From Pseudoscleropodium purum (lineage: Eukaryota; Streptophyta; Bryopsida; Hypnales; Brachytheciaceae): a stretch of 64,000 bases of DNA. Shown piece by piece: positions 41,063-52,198 of the stretch. The first letter of the stretch is position 1; each line of letters begins with the position of its first letter. The stretch spans positions 2,482,501 through 2,546,500 of the forward strand of contig OZ017801.1 in assembly GCA_963969395.1 (NCBI GenBank), in the 5' to 3' direction. The notes below the pieces were generated by a model, which searched no databases, was not told where the DNA came from, and worked only from the letters and a program-made list of their open reading frames with translations. Made by a program: the position numbers and the translations under genes.

Positions 41063-42590
41063 GACAATAAGGGGTTTACACATTTTCAACCAAATTCCAA
41101 ATTTCTTTTTAATTTGAAGGGGTAGGTGGGTTTATACTATGCTTGTGTACGAATGGAAGGCACCGGAATTTGCCTTTAATACAGCCTTGAACCTGGCCCT
41201 ATATCCTCTATCCAACCCATGTTAGAATAAACTCCTTGGGTTGGATTCTAGGGCCAAATTTCCAATTTATGTGCTCTTAGATTTTGGCAATGCTCAATAA
41301 AAAATTATAAAAATATATAAAAGCGTTCATAGTTACTTCTTTTTTTTAATTAATTTTTTTTTTCCTTTTTCCCTTTTTATTCCTATTTGGTCTACCTCAA
41401 AAATAGAAGAGAGAGAGAGAGAGAGTTCTTTGTCTTTTTATTATTATGAACTCCTAAACTTCTAGATCTTTTTGCAAAATTGATGATTTGGCAGAAGTTG
41501 TTCAAAATGCGATTTAGAAGAATACTTTGGAATTGATGTATAAAAATGTTGTAGATTTTGAGTTTCAAATTCCATCCGTACAATTAGATTTATTGGTGTT
41601 CTCACCAATATATTTTTATAATTTTTAAAAGGAAAATTTCAATGTTTTTTATAATTCAATGATGAGAAAAATATTATCATTTTGGAGTAAAACTTCTTAG
41701 AATGGATTTGAAATGAGGTTCTCTAGATATGGTGATTTTTTGAAATTTTGGTGCTCTTTACATTTATGACTTTATTTTTGTAAATTCAATTTTGAATTAA
41801 AATCAATGCAATTCTTGGCTTGACACACTTCTTTATTTTTAATTTTAGAAAAATATAAACTATAGTAATATTTTTGGATAGGACAACAACTTAATAAAGT
41901 ATTTCCATTTCTAATTGTATTAGATGGCTTCCATCCAAACAGTAAAGACGAAAAAACTAAATTTCAGTTTCTTTGTTGTATAAAAATTGAGTGTTAGAGC
42001 GCTCGAGGGTTAAGCATCCTATGTTATTGTAAGAACAATTATGCAAAATGTATAGATCAAACTATATGTTACTCTCCTTGAAGTATAAAAAAGAAATTGG
42101 AAATATTTAAAAATATGGCAAAGAAAAGAAAATTCATATCCATGTGGGAAAAAATTGTAAGTACTAGAAAGAAATTAAGTATGATTTGGAATCATATCTC
42201 TACCATACATTACTTTATAAACACATGTAGAAAATGTAGCCAATTATATTTGAATCCTAAATTGTAGAAGGATTGCATAACAAGATTCAAATTCATGTTT
42301 CAATAGATAGAACTTGGTGTTCAGCACTTGGGTTTGTAAAGACATTGAATGTGGTACAAAAAAAAATTATATATTGACATTGCTATTGCAAAATGAGCAG
42401 CGCACATATTCACCACAAGTTCATTACCGCTACCATTATAACAAAATCTTTTACACTCCTACTACAATGGTGAATCACGGAAAACAACTTCGGAGGGCTT
42501 CACTGCATGTTCTATGGTGGAGGCATAAGCAATTCGGTCACTTCACTACATGTTGGTCTTCTTTGAAGATTTGTATTTGTCAGTTGACCT
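41063..42590. other. AT-rich spacer, no gene recognised
   Basis: Low-complexity AT-rich DNA with a short GA microsatellite near 41407. No support for a gene. Confidence 0.5.
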
Positions 42591-42599
42591 AATTTGAAT

Positions 42600-44057
42600 G
42601 CAAAGTACCTTGATTCATCAGGACTCTTAAATATAACCTTGTCATACTCAACTATGTCAGCAATTTTCATCCATTCGGTCACCTTTCTAGTAGAGTATGA
42701 GTCCGATTGCTTTGTATATTATGCCTTTATTGCACAATGTCTAGGCTTGTATCAGAACCCTTTGGGCCATATGTATAAAATAACTCCAAAGAAACCTACC
42801 AACGGCCCTATCGTTGTCACTCCGTCTCCGCCTCAAATGTGTATCCATACCAAGAGTGGGCTTTTTCATCTATGTGACTTGAAATTCCCCAATCATAAAT
42901 CCCGATGTGTATTATCTCATTTGAATAATCAAAATAATGCAACAAGATGTTCATGGGGGACAAATCATTGTGTAGCACCAAAGACTTGTACATCAAACTT
43001 GTCACATACACTAGAGCCCATGCCAACTTTGCCTTGTGCCTTCGGAAGAGGGTAAGTTCTTTCTATTTCTACTTAGGAAGTTTCCATACTTTCTTCATAT
43101 CTTGCCAATCAACAGTTTGAGACACCTTATCATCTAGTTGCTTCAATTGAAGCAAATGACCACCATTACACCACAACATGTACGCTTCCAGAGTTCTTCT
43201 ATGAATGGCAAAGAATTTAATGATGGCAGGATGATTTAAAGGGCAAGCTAGAGCCTCTATGGAACATGCTTCCCTTGCAACACACAAGCTCTGAGCCTTT
43301 GGCACTTTTTCCGCAAAAGCAATGTGCGACAAGATTGTATCCATCCCTTCAATGCGCACCTTGTACACCTTTCCATGCCCACCTTCACAGTCAAATCTAG
43401 TAAGGGGAACCACTTTCGCCTAGGATGAGATTAATGTGATACACAATCCAGCATCTCGCACAGATGCAACCTTTAACACGTCATTTTTCCACTTCATACC
43501 CCTTATTCCTGACTTTGACAATTTTTTTACTATTTCTTGCTACCAGTGCATCTTCTCATGGAATTCTTTTGCCTCTTCATCTACAACACCTCCCGACACA
43601 TGTGGATGAAAGTCCAACATCAATTTCTTGATGTTGAATATGCATTGTTGGATAGTGTTGTCCAACCATTGGACTAGTTGGGAATAGTACGTTTTAATAA
43701 CATCTCCATAATCTTGGGATTCTCGGCACTCACTCAAAATTCTGGCCTCTAAATCATTTGTCAACTTCACAGTACTTGCCGATGGATCCCTCAAATAGTT
43801 GGCCTCCAAGAATGAAACACTTTTCCCTGCATACCATTGCAAACTCACCTTCTATGCATACTTTGTGTAACTTATAAGAGGATACGTTGGGTCCTTGTCA
43901 TGTGGGTCTTTGGCTTCTTGGTCCTTGCTTGCCCAATAGTTCTTGTTCCCTCACTTGTAGATATAGATACTTGAAACATTGACGGATTGTCAAGTTCCAA
44001 ATACCAAAGGAATTTTTTCGTTGCACCAGTACCACTACCTTCATCTGGATTAGACAT
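42600..44057 (-). pseudogene. Unit C: protein-kinase-like element ORF relic
   Basis: The minus-strand frames run from MSNPDEGSGTGATKKFLWYL at 44057 down to about 42600. After a helical region (43848-43540) come kinase landmarks: a glycine-rich loop GGHGKVYKV, a lysine in FAEKVPKA, LNHPAIIKFF with a hinge-like YMLWCNGGHL, the catalytic loop LHNDLSPMNILL and YDWG in place of DFG. A KAIGLILY word matches the helix after the activation segment. Stops (including TAGs between 43440 and 43540) and shifts after 42817 show decay. The catalytic Asp and Asn remain, and DWG is an unusual variant. A GTCGCC leader sits directly upstream. It is either a captured kinase or a second gene of the same element family. 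Not expected to be functional. Confidence 0.7.
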
Positions 44058-44174
44058 CGAATTGGTTGCAAGAAAATGAGTTACTTAGGGGTTTAGGTTG
44101 AGAAGAAGGGCAAAAACTTCCTCCTAACTCGCACTCTAGCCCACGAGTATGCATTTAGCCACTTCAACAGGATG

Positions 44175-44690
44175 AGAGACAATATGCAAGGCTAGAGAAT
44201 TGGCGAACACTTAAGTATCCATAGTCGCCCCTTGGGGCACGTGCGTGTTCTAGACAACCTCAAGTGAGGCGTGTGCGAAGTCTGGGTGACATCGGCTAGG
44301 GCGATTGCTTCTTTCAATGCGACTGCGTGTCTAGGGTACGAGAACTCGGATATCAGTTTTTTAGGGTGTTCAGCCACTCGAGGTCGCCTACTCCATGTGG
44401 TCACCATATATCCATTGTTGCCCTACAATGAAGTCGCTCCAAACACAAACTCAAGAATAAACAAGGGGGAGTTCTTTTTCACCCGAGGTCACCCTGGACA
44501 CGAGGTCACCCATTTTTCCACCCAAAAAACGGATTTGGCTTTTTGGGTGTTCGGTCGCCCGAGGTCACCCACTCCATGTGGTTGCCCTATACCCGCAGTC
44601 ACCCTACAATGAGGTCACTCCAAACAGAAACTCAAGAACAAATAAGAGGGAGTTCTTTTCCACCCAAAGTCACCTAGACACATTGTTGCA
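44175..44690 (-). repeat. GTCGCC-type leader of unit C, ~181 bp x 2 tandem
   Basis: Two units about 181 bp apart (from 44364 and 44545) share GGGTGTTC, GAGGTCGCC or GAGGTCACC, CTCCATGTGGT, CCCTACAATGA, CCAAACA and AACTCAAGAA. GTCGCC, GTTGCC and GTCACC alternate at equivalent positions. In contrast to unit B's leader, the words read GTCGCC on the + strand, although the kinase ORF is on the minus strand, so leader orientation relative to the ORF is not constant. Confidence 0.65.
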
Positions 44691-44874
44691 TTTATTTGAG
44701 GTTGTCCATATACATTAGGCAAATATTTAGTTGGCTACAACTCATTTGATTTTGTAGGATTCCGATGGCTTTTAGAATTATTCTAATGAAGGAGGGAATT
44801 CAATGATTCCTAGAATGTGGTAGTGAAGTCCAAAGTAAATCCAACTTTTGTACAATTTAGAAAGTCCTTCCAGA

Positions 44875-44897
44875 CCCTAAACCCTATAAACCCTAAA
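44875..44897. repeat. Interstitial telomere-like CCCTAAA words
   Basis: Two CCCTAAA units separated by a degenerate CCCTATAAA. Too short to be a telomere; a chance or interstitial telo-box. Confidence 0.6.
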
Positions 44898-45349
44898 CTA
44901 TACATTATACTTGTAGGTCATTCCAGAAGATTAACTATTTCAAGTTTGCTTGTTGTCTTATGAAAATAGACTTAAATATATATATTCCACTTCATTATTC
45001 AATTTTCATCATGAATTCCTCCCAATTACAAAATACTATACCTTTTTGGAGAACTATAGAATTTAGCCCAAAAAGGAAATGTGAAAATTGAAATACATGT
45101 CATATTCCATTACATTTTCAATGATTTTCTAAAATAATTTCTAAACATGATTACATAAAATGCCAAAATAAAAAAGGGGAGTTTTGAATGCAAATGTTGT
45201 CCGCCTCCCTTTTGTTTTCAATGAAGCAGAATAGAGGATAGTAGCAAAGAATTTAACTAGAAGGCAAATAAAAGAAAATGAATAAGTTTTTTCTACTCTA
45301 CTTCTATTAATCCATTGTGAGTAATTTTTAAAGCCTTGAAACTAGGGGT

Positions 45350-45635
45350 TTCCAAACCATAGAAAATATTCCTATATTCTTTTGGCATGTTAAATCATAT
45401 GACCCTAACACCCAAACCAATTCTATATGTCATATTTTTATTTTTATTTTTTTTGAGGGGGGGGGGGGGGGTATTTGATCTATCACCCCAACCATTTTGT
45501 TCTTTATGATCTAATACCCAAACCATAGAAATATTCCATATTTTTTTGGAGTGCTAGATCATATGACCCTAACACCCAAACCAATTCTTTGTGCCATATT
45601 CTTTGGGTGTGTTAGATCATATGACAATGATCTTA
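45350..45635. repeat. Tandem duplication around a 15-base poly-G tract
   Basis: CCAAACCATAGAAA through ATCATATGACCCTAACACCC and AAACCAATTCT occurs at about 45352-45440 and again at 45521-45600, with a third fragment (GTGTTAGATCATATGAC) near 45607. Between the first two lies a T-run followed by 15 G (45457-45471). Non-coding. Confidence 0.75.
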
Positions 45636-46179
45636 GTTTATCTCATTAATTTTTTTAGGTCAACAACATGTTTTATGGCAATTTTAGCACTTAGTCAAAA
45701 ACAACTATATAAGTTAGGGTTTAGGGCAAAAATTTTGGTGTCCGTCACTCAAACTTTTAAATAGATTTGCAATCCTATTCACTCAAATTAAATTTATTTG
45801 TCATGGTTCACCATTTTCATAAAATAAATGTTCACCTTAAATTAAATCGATATGCTTGCTCAAATGTTTTAGTCATTTCATCCTTTTTTTATGGCTTTGT
45901 TATTTAAACCACTTCTAATTAAAGTCAATGACATTCATTTTGTGGGCAATCATTTTCTTCCCTTTTTTTTGGCTTCATTAGTAAAACTTTCTAATCCAAA
46001 TTCAATGACAACTTCTTTTGTGTTCCTCTTTCAATTCTCTTACATGTCTTCTAAAGAAAATATGAAGCAAGTTTAAGGTCATCACACACATTAGACAATC
46101 AAGATTTATAGTGGACACTTTGCATTTAATCATAAGTACATAAATCATATCCATTTATCTATATTTCTTGGGGCATTAG
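45636..46179. other. AT-rich spacer
   Basis: No feature recognised between the tandem duplication and the unit D leader. Confidence 0.5.
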
Positions 46180-46790
46180 GGATTAAAATGACCCCTCCCT
46201 TCAAATTGTGGCCCCTCCCTTCAAATTTGGAAATGAAGTGACTACAAAGTTGCCCTGGACCCGTGGTTGCCCCACACCCAGTCACCCAACAAAGTACTAA
46301 AAAATTCAAATGTAAACAATTTTGTTCCCTTGGACCCACGGTTGCCCAATACAAAATTGTGGGAATTTCAAAATGTGGTCGTCCAATTGAAAATAGTGGG
46401 AATTTCAAAACATGGTCGCCCAACTAAAAATTAGTGGGAATTTCAAAACGTGGTTGCCCAACTAAAAATTAGTGGGAATTTCAAAACACAGTCGCCAAAC
46501 TAAAAATAATGAGAATTCAAAAACACTCACCTAATTGCAAATTCAAAGGGGTTAAGGGGGGCTTACCCCGCCCTACAGTCGCGGTCGCCTTCTTCAAAAG
46601 AGTGGACGGAGCATTCCCTCTTTTGTGTAGCTGTAATTACCCTTGAACGACGCTCCACCCGCAGTTGTCCAAGTGTGACTTGCAGTACCCCTATACCCAC
46701 AATCGCCCTTGGTCGAGGACCTACACACGCCCCTAGGCGACTACAGGGACTTAAGCATTCGTGCAGACCTGTGGTTGCCACTTTCCTATG
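46180..46790 (+). repeat. GTCGCC-type leader of unit D, 37-38 bp x 4 tandem
   Basis: Four tandem copies start at 46359, 46396, 46434 and 46472. Each reads GTGGGAATTTCAAAA, then a GTGGTCGCCC-type word, then AACTAAAAAT. The motif appears as GTCGTCC, GTCGCCC, GTTGCCC and GTCGCCA in the four copies. More GTTGCCC and GTCACCC words lie on both sides. The block ends about 270 bp before the unit D ATG. Confidence 0.75.
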
Positions 46791-47055
46791 CTTTGTGCAT
46801 TGACTTTCATCCATGTAAGTGGCTGATTGCATGCTCATGAGCTTGGAATTATAAACTTTCATATTGTGCTATTGTCACATTTCACCCAGCTAAGCGCTCA
46901 GATTGGTTTGAGATAGATAGGAGGTTTGTAAATGACTATGTTTTTGTAAATGTGAATTATACCGAGTCATGGTTCACTCTTGTCTAGTACTTTCAATAGC
47001 AACTGTGTGTAATATTTTGCTAGATTTCTAGTTATTGGATCCTAAATCACATCCG

Positions 47056-48610
47056 ATGGCACCCAACATGAAGAAGACCAAGATGAAAGGACGAAGCCAA
47101 CGTCGACAACAACACATCTTGATGAACTTTGGGGTTGTGGCATATCTAGGTTGGGACAGGGTCAATGGTGATTAGACGGCAAAGACTTGCAAGGCATTTG
47201 TGGGTTGGTGCTACATTAACAAGCTATTCCTATATCATCGGCATAGGCTTCATCTGAGAAAGAATGTGGAAAATTTGTATTAATGCAAGGATGATGCATT
47301 CGTACAACGATGCATCAAAGTGTATCAATATTTGTACAAGACTCGGACAATGCCCAGGAATGAAGTTCAATTGTTTATATGTGAAATGGTATATGCGGAG
47401 ATTATGTTGTCACAGGTGGTGGATTTGAGGACAATTCAAGGAGCAAAGCTTGCCACCCTTCCGACTACCAAAGACATTCCAAGGGCGACTCTCTTTACCA
47501 ATCCCCGAGACAAGTTAGAGAAAGCAAAGAACATCAAGCGAGGAGTGCCTGATGTGGAATATGTGTGGTCAACTAGTTCAACGTCATCCTCCAAAGACAA
47601 ACCGAATGAAGAACTTCAATCTACTAGCCCAAGCATGATGGAGGAGACAACCTTGCCTGCCAACTTACCTGAGATGGTAGTGGAAGAAGGAAATGCGTGA
47701 GAAAGCCAAGCATTAGTCCTCTATGTACCCCCACTTGAAGTAATGGAACTTGATGAGGAGGTACCAAAAGAAGGGAATGTGCTAAGAAGCTTCGCAATAG
47801 TCCCCTACGTGCCTCCACCTGTAGCAATGGAACTGGTGCAAGTCTCTCATCCAAAAGAAGTGGAAGTCACCAATCCATTGCACCCTTGGGAAAATAAAGA
47901 AATGAAAAAATCTTTGAAAATTGCACTCAAGGGAATTTTGGAGGAGTTAGCCCCCGAAAGTGAGGAGTGTGACATTCTAAGAAACAAGCTTCATGAAGTC
48001 CACCAACCCAATGCTAAAGCCATTGTTCAAGTACAAGTTGAAAGTCGAAAAACTCATTTGCATGTGCAACAAAGAGCCATAGAAGACTTGGAGGCTTTTT
48101 ACACAATTTCACTCATTCATATGATGGAGCATCTTCCTCCACAGGCAATGTAATGATAGAAGGAACCCTTGCAAAATTGATGGAAGATTGTATGGTGCCA
48201 AAATCAAAGAATCTATAGAAGTAGCACAAGCAAGGTTATATCACCTAATGGGAATTAGAGACCACCCTTCCCTTGACCGTGTTGTGGAGTTGGATGCTAA
48301 AGATGTGACTATGCAAGTTGAGGACTCAAAAACAGATGTAGGGAAGCTGAAGAATAAATTAGCAAATTGTCTCATTGACAAAAAAGACTTGGAAGCACAT
48401 ATATGTACAAGTACAATATAGCTTGGCAGCAACAAAATGTTGCAAAATGTTTGGAAGAGGGGGTTTTGACAAACCCTACTACAGTAGTAAAAAATTTTAG
48501 ATGGGGATACAATGAGGTTGTAGGAGATGTTGAGTAGATGAGGGCCGTGGAGGAGGGCCTTGGAAGAGGGCCTTAGAAGAGTCCAACGAGAAGGAAAAAA
48601 CTAAGAAGAG
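47056..48610 (+). pseudogene. Unit D: decayed element ORF, unknown domain plus coiled coil
   Basis: From the ATG at 47056 a frame runs to 47700 with only two internal stops: TAG at 47173, aligned to a Trp of unit B, and TAA at about 47281. It has a basic start (MKKTKMKGRSQRRQQ), then the shared domain: YLGWDRVNGD, FVGWCYINKLFLYHRHRLHL, QRCIKVYQYLYKT and MVYAEIMLSQVVD. After 47700 a second frame (47743-48153) is acidic and coiled-coil-like (MKKSLKIALKGILEELAPES, and HVQQRAIEDLEAFY), and a third (48188-48421) continues the coil (QVEDSKTDVGKLKNKLANCL). Function unknown; read as an inactivated mobile-element gene. Confidence 0.7.
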
Positions 48611-51600
48611 CTAGATGGATGCCGTATGTTTACAAGGGCTTCATATTTTTATTGGACTATATACTTCACTTTTTATGTATATACTAAGTGGGTTTTATTC
48701 CTTTTTTAACATTTTTGAGCAAGTATGGTAAATTCCATGACCTTCATTGATGCAAAGAAATGTATATGAGTTCAAATTCCCATGCATGCATTCATTCATT
48801 TATTCATTCAAACTCAAAAATAATAGATCCAACTTATCAAAATAATGTCTTTTAGTTCAATTAAGAGCAAATTTTAGAAATAATTGTAAAGGATTTTGGC
48901 AATGAGAGGTTAAAAAATCATTTAGATGTGTAATTCTAGGAGGTTTAATTCAATTCTCAAAATTATGGATTCTACAATTTTGTTCAAATATGTGGATATA
49001 GTATTTTATTCCAAATCCTCAATTTTCAGTAATGAAAGCTCTTTGAAATAAACCTCAAATCCAATAGATGCTGCCATGTTGGAGGTCAAACCACATAAGA
49101 AGATCATTCAAACAAGATTATAAAGTAAATTTTTCATTAGCTATCCAAAAAGTAAATGGGTCATTTGTCTTTTGCCCTATAACAATCAAAGGATTCAAAG
49201 CTAATAGGTTATGGATAACCACTTGTTTAGAATGGATAGGTGACTAAAGGATTGGATGACCTCTTATTAGTTTCTAATTTTGAACCCACTAATAATACCA
49301 CTAAATTATATTTCATTCGATAAGAAATAGTGTGGTCTTGATTTTCTATTCTTTTGGAGAATATGCCTACTTTTGTTTGGGAAGTGTTGAAGCAAAAATT
49401 AATGGAGCTAAGTTATTACAAAGTTGGTTTTCCGTTCAATTGGTCATGAACTCAAGAACTTCAAGAAAGGACTTCTACATATAGGGGTTTAATCCATAAA
49501 TGCCCGAGGCACCAAAATCTGATGTTTGCAAAACTTTGAAGTTAAAAAAAACCTAATAAAGTTGCTATTTTCAATAATTAATATTTTTGAAGGATTATTC
49601 TTGAAGTCTAGTTTTAGCATCAAAAATTCAATCTTGACAATAAATGATAGTGATTTTTTCATTCACAATTCTATGCAAGGGTACCCATTGCAATCTTGAC
49701 TTCTCATAGTATTGAGAGCTCTTGTAAATGAGCCTCAAATACACTAGGACTTGAAGGAAAAATCAGATTCAAAACTCATTAAAAAAATTTGTAAAGTAGA
49801 TTTTGAGAGGCTATAAATTTATTGGGGTTATTCATATTAGGCCCTTAAACCTCATATTTTTTTGGTCACCAACTTATTAGGTTTGACTTGTGAAAAGGGG
49901 ATTGAAATTTTTTCATAGTTTTAACACTCTCATGATCAAACAAAGACAAAGCACACTTTTTGAATCACTTCCCATGCATTTTTCCTTGAGTTTCTTTCTC
50001 ATGTGGAAGACAAAGATGAATTCCTAGTTTACCAATCTCTTGCAGTTAGTAGCGCATGTTTGAGTTTAGATGTAGAAGCTCAATTTTGTTCATGGCTCCA
50101 GTTTTATTCATGTGTATATAATATGCATTTTTTTAGACTTGTATTTGTAAACACAATGACAACATTCTAGTCCATACTATTGTGATTGTGCATAATTACT
50201 TTCTTCATTGTGTTTCATAATATGAGAGCTAATATGGCTGATTTTGTCCTAAACATTTGTATCTTTCTTACATGATGTATACAAATTCTTTTTTTATATC
50301 AAATTCACCTTAACCTATGTTGTTTGATTTTAGTTGCAAGCCTTCACAATGTCATGTAAGACCAAAAGTATAGTAGATTTAAAAAAAAAATTTAAATTAC
50401 CATATCATTTATTCATATGAATTTGAAATTATAAATAATGCAAGCTCCTTTTCTATTAATCCAAAGTAGAAAATTAAATAATAATGGCTTGTGGAAAAGA
50501 AAAGAAAAAAGTAATACCCCCCTATAAAATAATGCTTGTTAGCACCTATATCCTTATTTTTTTTAACACACTATCCCCCCTCCTCTGAGGATTTAGAATC
50601 TTTTTGATAGAAATTAATAATATCTTGAATAATATGTGCCACTAATGACTCTATTGAATAAATTTAGAACAAATTTGAATGAAATTGAATGAAATTGATG
50701 AATATTATAAAATATTTTTTGATATTAAATACTCTAGAAGAAACTTCAAAAAGGACCAAAGGTTGTTGATAACATTTCCTAATAGCTTATATACCCTCAT
50801 ATAAAAACCTAGATCATCTAGAGATATACAATCTAATGTATTTAAGGCTCAAAAATTGAAAAAACTGATCATTTAAATAAATTGCATGTAGGATACTAAT
50901 AATTTATTTTTGTCCTTGAGGCTAATTTATGTACTACAAGTATGGTGAACTATCAAGATTTTCCAAATTTATTATAGTTTAGTTAGTATTTTTGATAATA
51001 ATATCTGGTAGTATGTGCATTTCAATATAACTTGCTTTTACTACTATGTAAAGGCTTTTAGCATTAAAAATTGTAAATTAAATATGGATTCAAAAAATAT
51101 TCAAGTGAAGACAACTTTTCTTGATGATAAATTAATAGCATGGTAGGGGTGCTAGTAAATGTAAAATGCAATTTTGAATATTTCCAATTTTTAAGTTCAA
51201 TGAGCAAATTGACTGACAATACTTATGTAATCAATATATCCTATTAGAAATGATGATGTTGTACAAAATCATGATTCAAATTTATTATTTATAAAAAATA
51301 TTTATTTGAAAAAAAATTGTTGTTTCACTTGCATATTCAAAAATTGCAAAATTGCAAAATACACTATCCTATTAAGTCCAATTTTTAAAATTTTCAATAA
51401 TTAGTGTCTATTTTTTCTATCAAGTATTAATGTTGTTTTGCAAAGTCTAATTACTAGGCAATAATCTTATGTATGTGTTGATTTCTAAAGGCATAAGAAG
51501 TCAATATATCATAATATTAGTATTGCTTAAAAATTGAATATATAGAGAGAGAATTTATTCAACAGGATACTTTAATTTTTTCATTTTATTTAAAAATTGA

Positions 51601-52198
51601 ATTTTAAATTAGAATTGAAAGAATAATTATGAACACTCATACTTTGTTATAAAATTAGAATGATTTTTTCATTCTTATTCTATTCAAGGTATGGTTGAGT
51701 CTTTTAAATAATTAAACATCCTTTTAGACATTGATTATTATTAATATTTTTTAAATGAATAATTGTCCAAAAGTCATGTCGCTTCTAAAAAGTCATGTTA
51801 AACATTGATCAATAATTTAACAAAAATAGTAAACGTATTGCAAACCATATTGATTAATTGTAGCTAAAAGATATATTTTAAAATAAAACTAGCTCTTTCA
51901 GATACTTTCAAACAATTTCATGCATTAATCTATGTTTTATAATTGACATTTATAAATTGATTTGTTGGTGAAATTACACGTAGATTGTCTCTAACATTCT
52001 CCATAATACATCAAAATCATTGTAATATGATTTCTTTTGTAGTATATGATTTTTTAACTAAATGAATTACATTTCAACAAAATATTGGAGAACTTTATCA
52101 CACAATTTTATATTTACCCATTTATGTTATACATTAAAAAAATTTCATGTCTTTTAAATTAAAAATAAATTTACTATAAGAAACAACTATATTTAAAA
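48611..52198. other. AT-rich intergenic with one dispersed repeat
   Basis: Over 3.5 kb of extremely AT-rich DNA. Apart from the repeat at 49500-49770 and a related fragment near 49025-49075 (GAAAGCTCTTTGAAATAAAC), no feature was identified. Confidence 0.55.
49500..49770 (+). repeat. Dispersed ~270 bp repeat, copy 3
   Basis: Direct copy of 15795-16065: TTGCAAAACTTTGAAGTTAA, AAGTCTAGTTTTAGCATCAA, AAATGATAGTGATTTTTTCA and TTGCAATCTTGACTTCTC all occur in the same order. Confidence 0.75.

Noticed and set aside
31640..48610. CRISPR-like or satellite interpretation of the GTCGCC repeats
   Set aside because: Unit lengths differ between leaders, there are no unique spacers of constant size, and the genome is eukaryotic.
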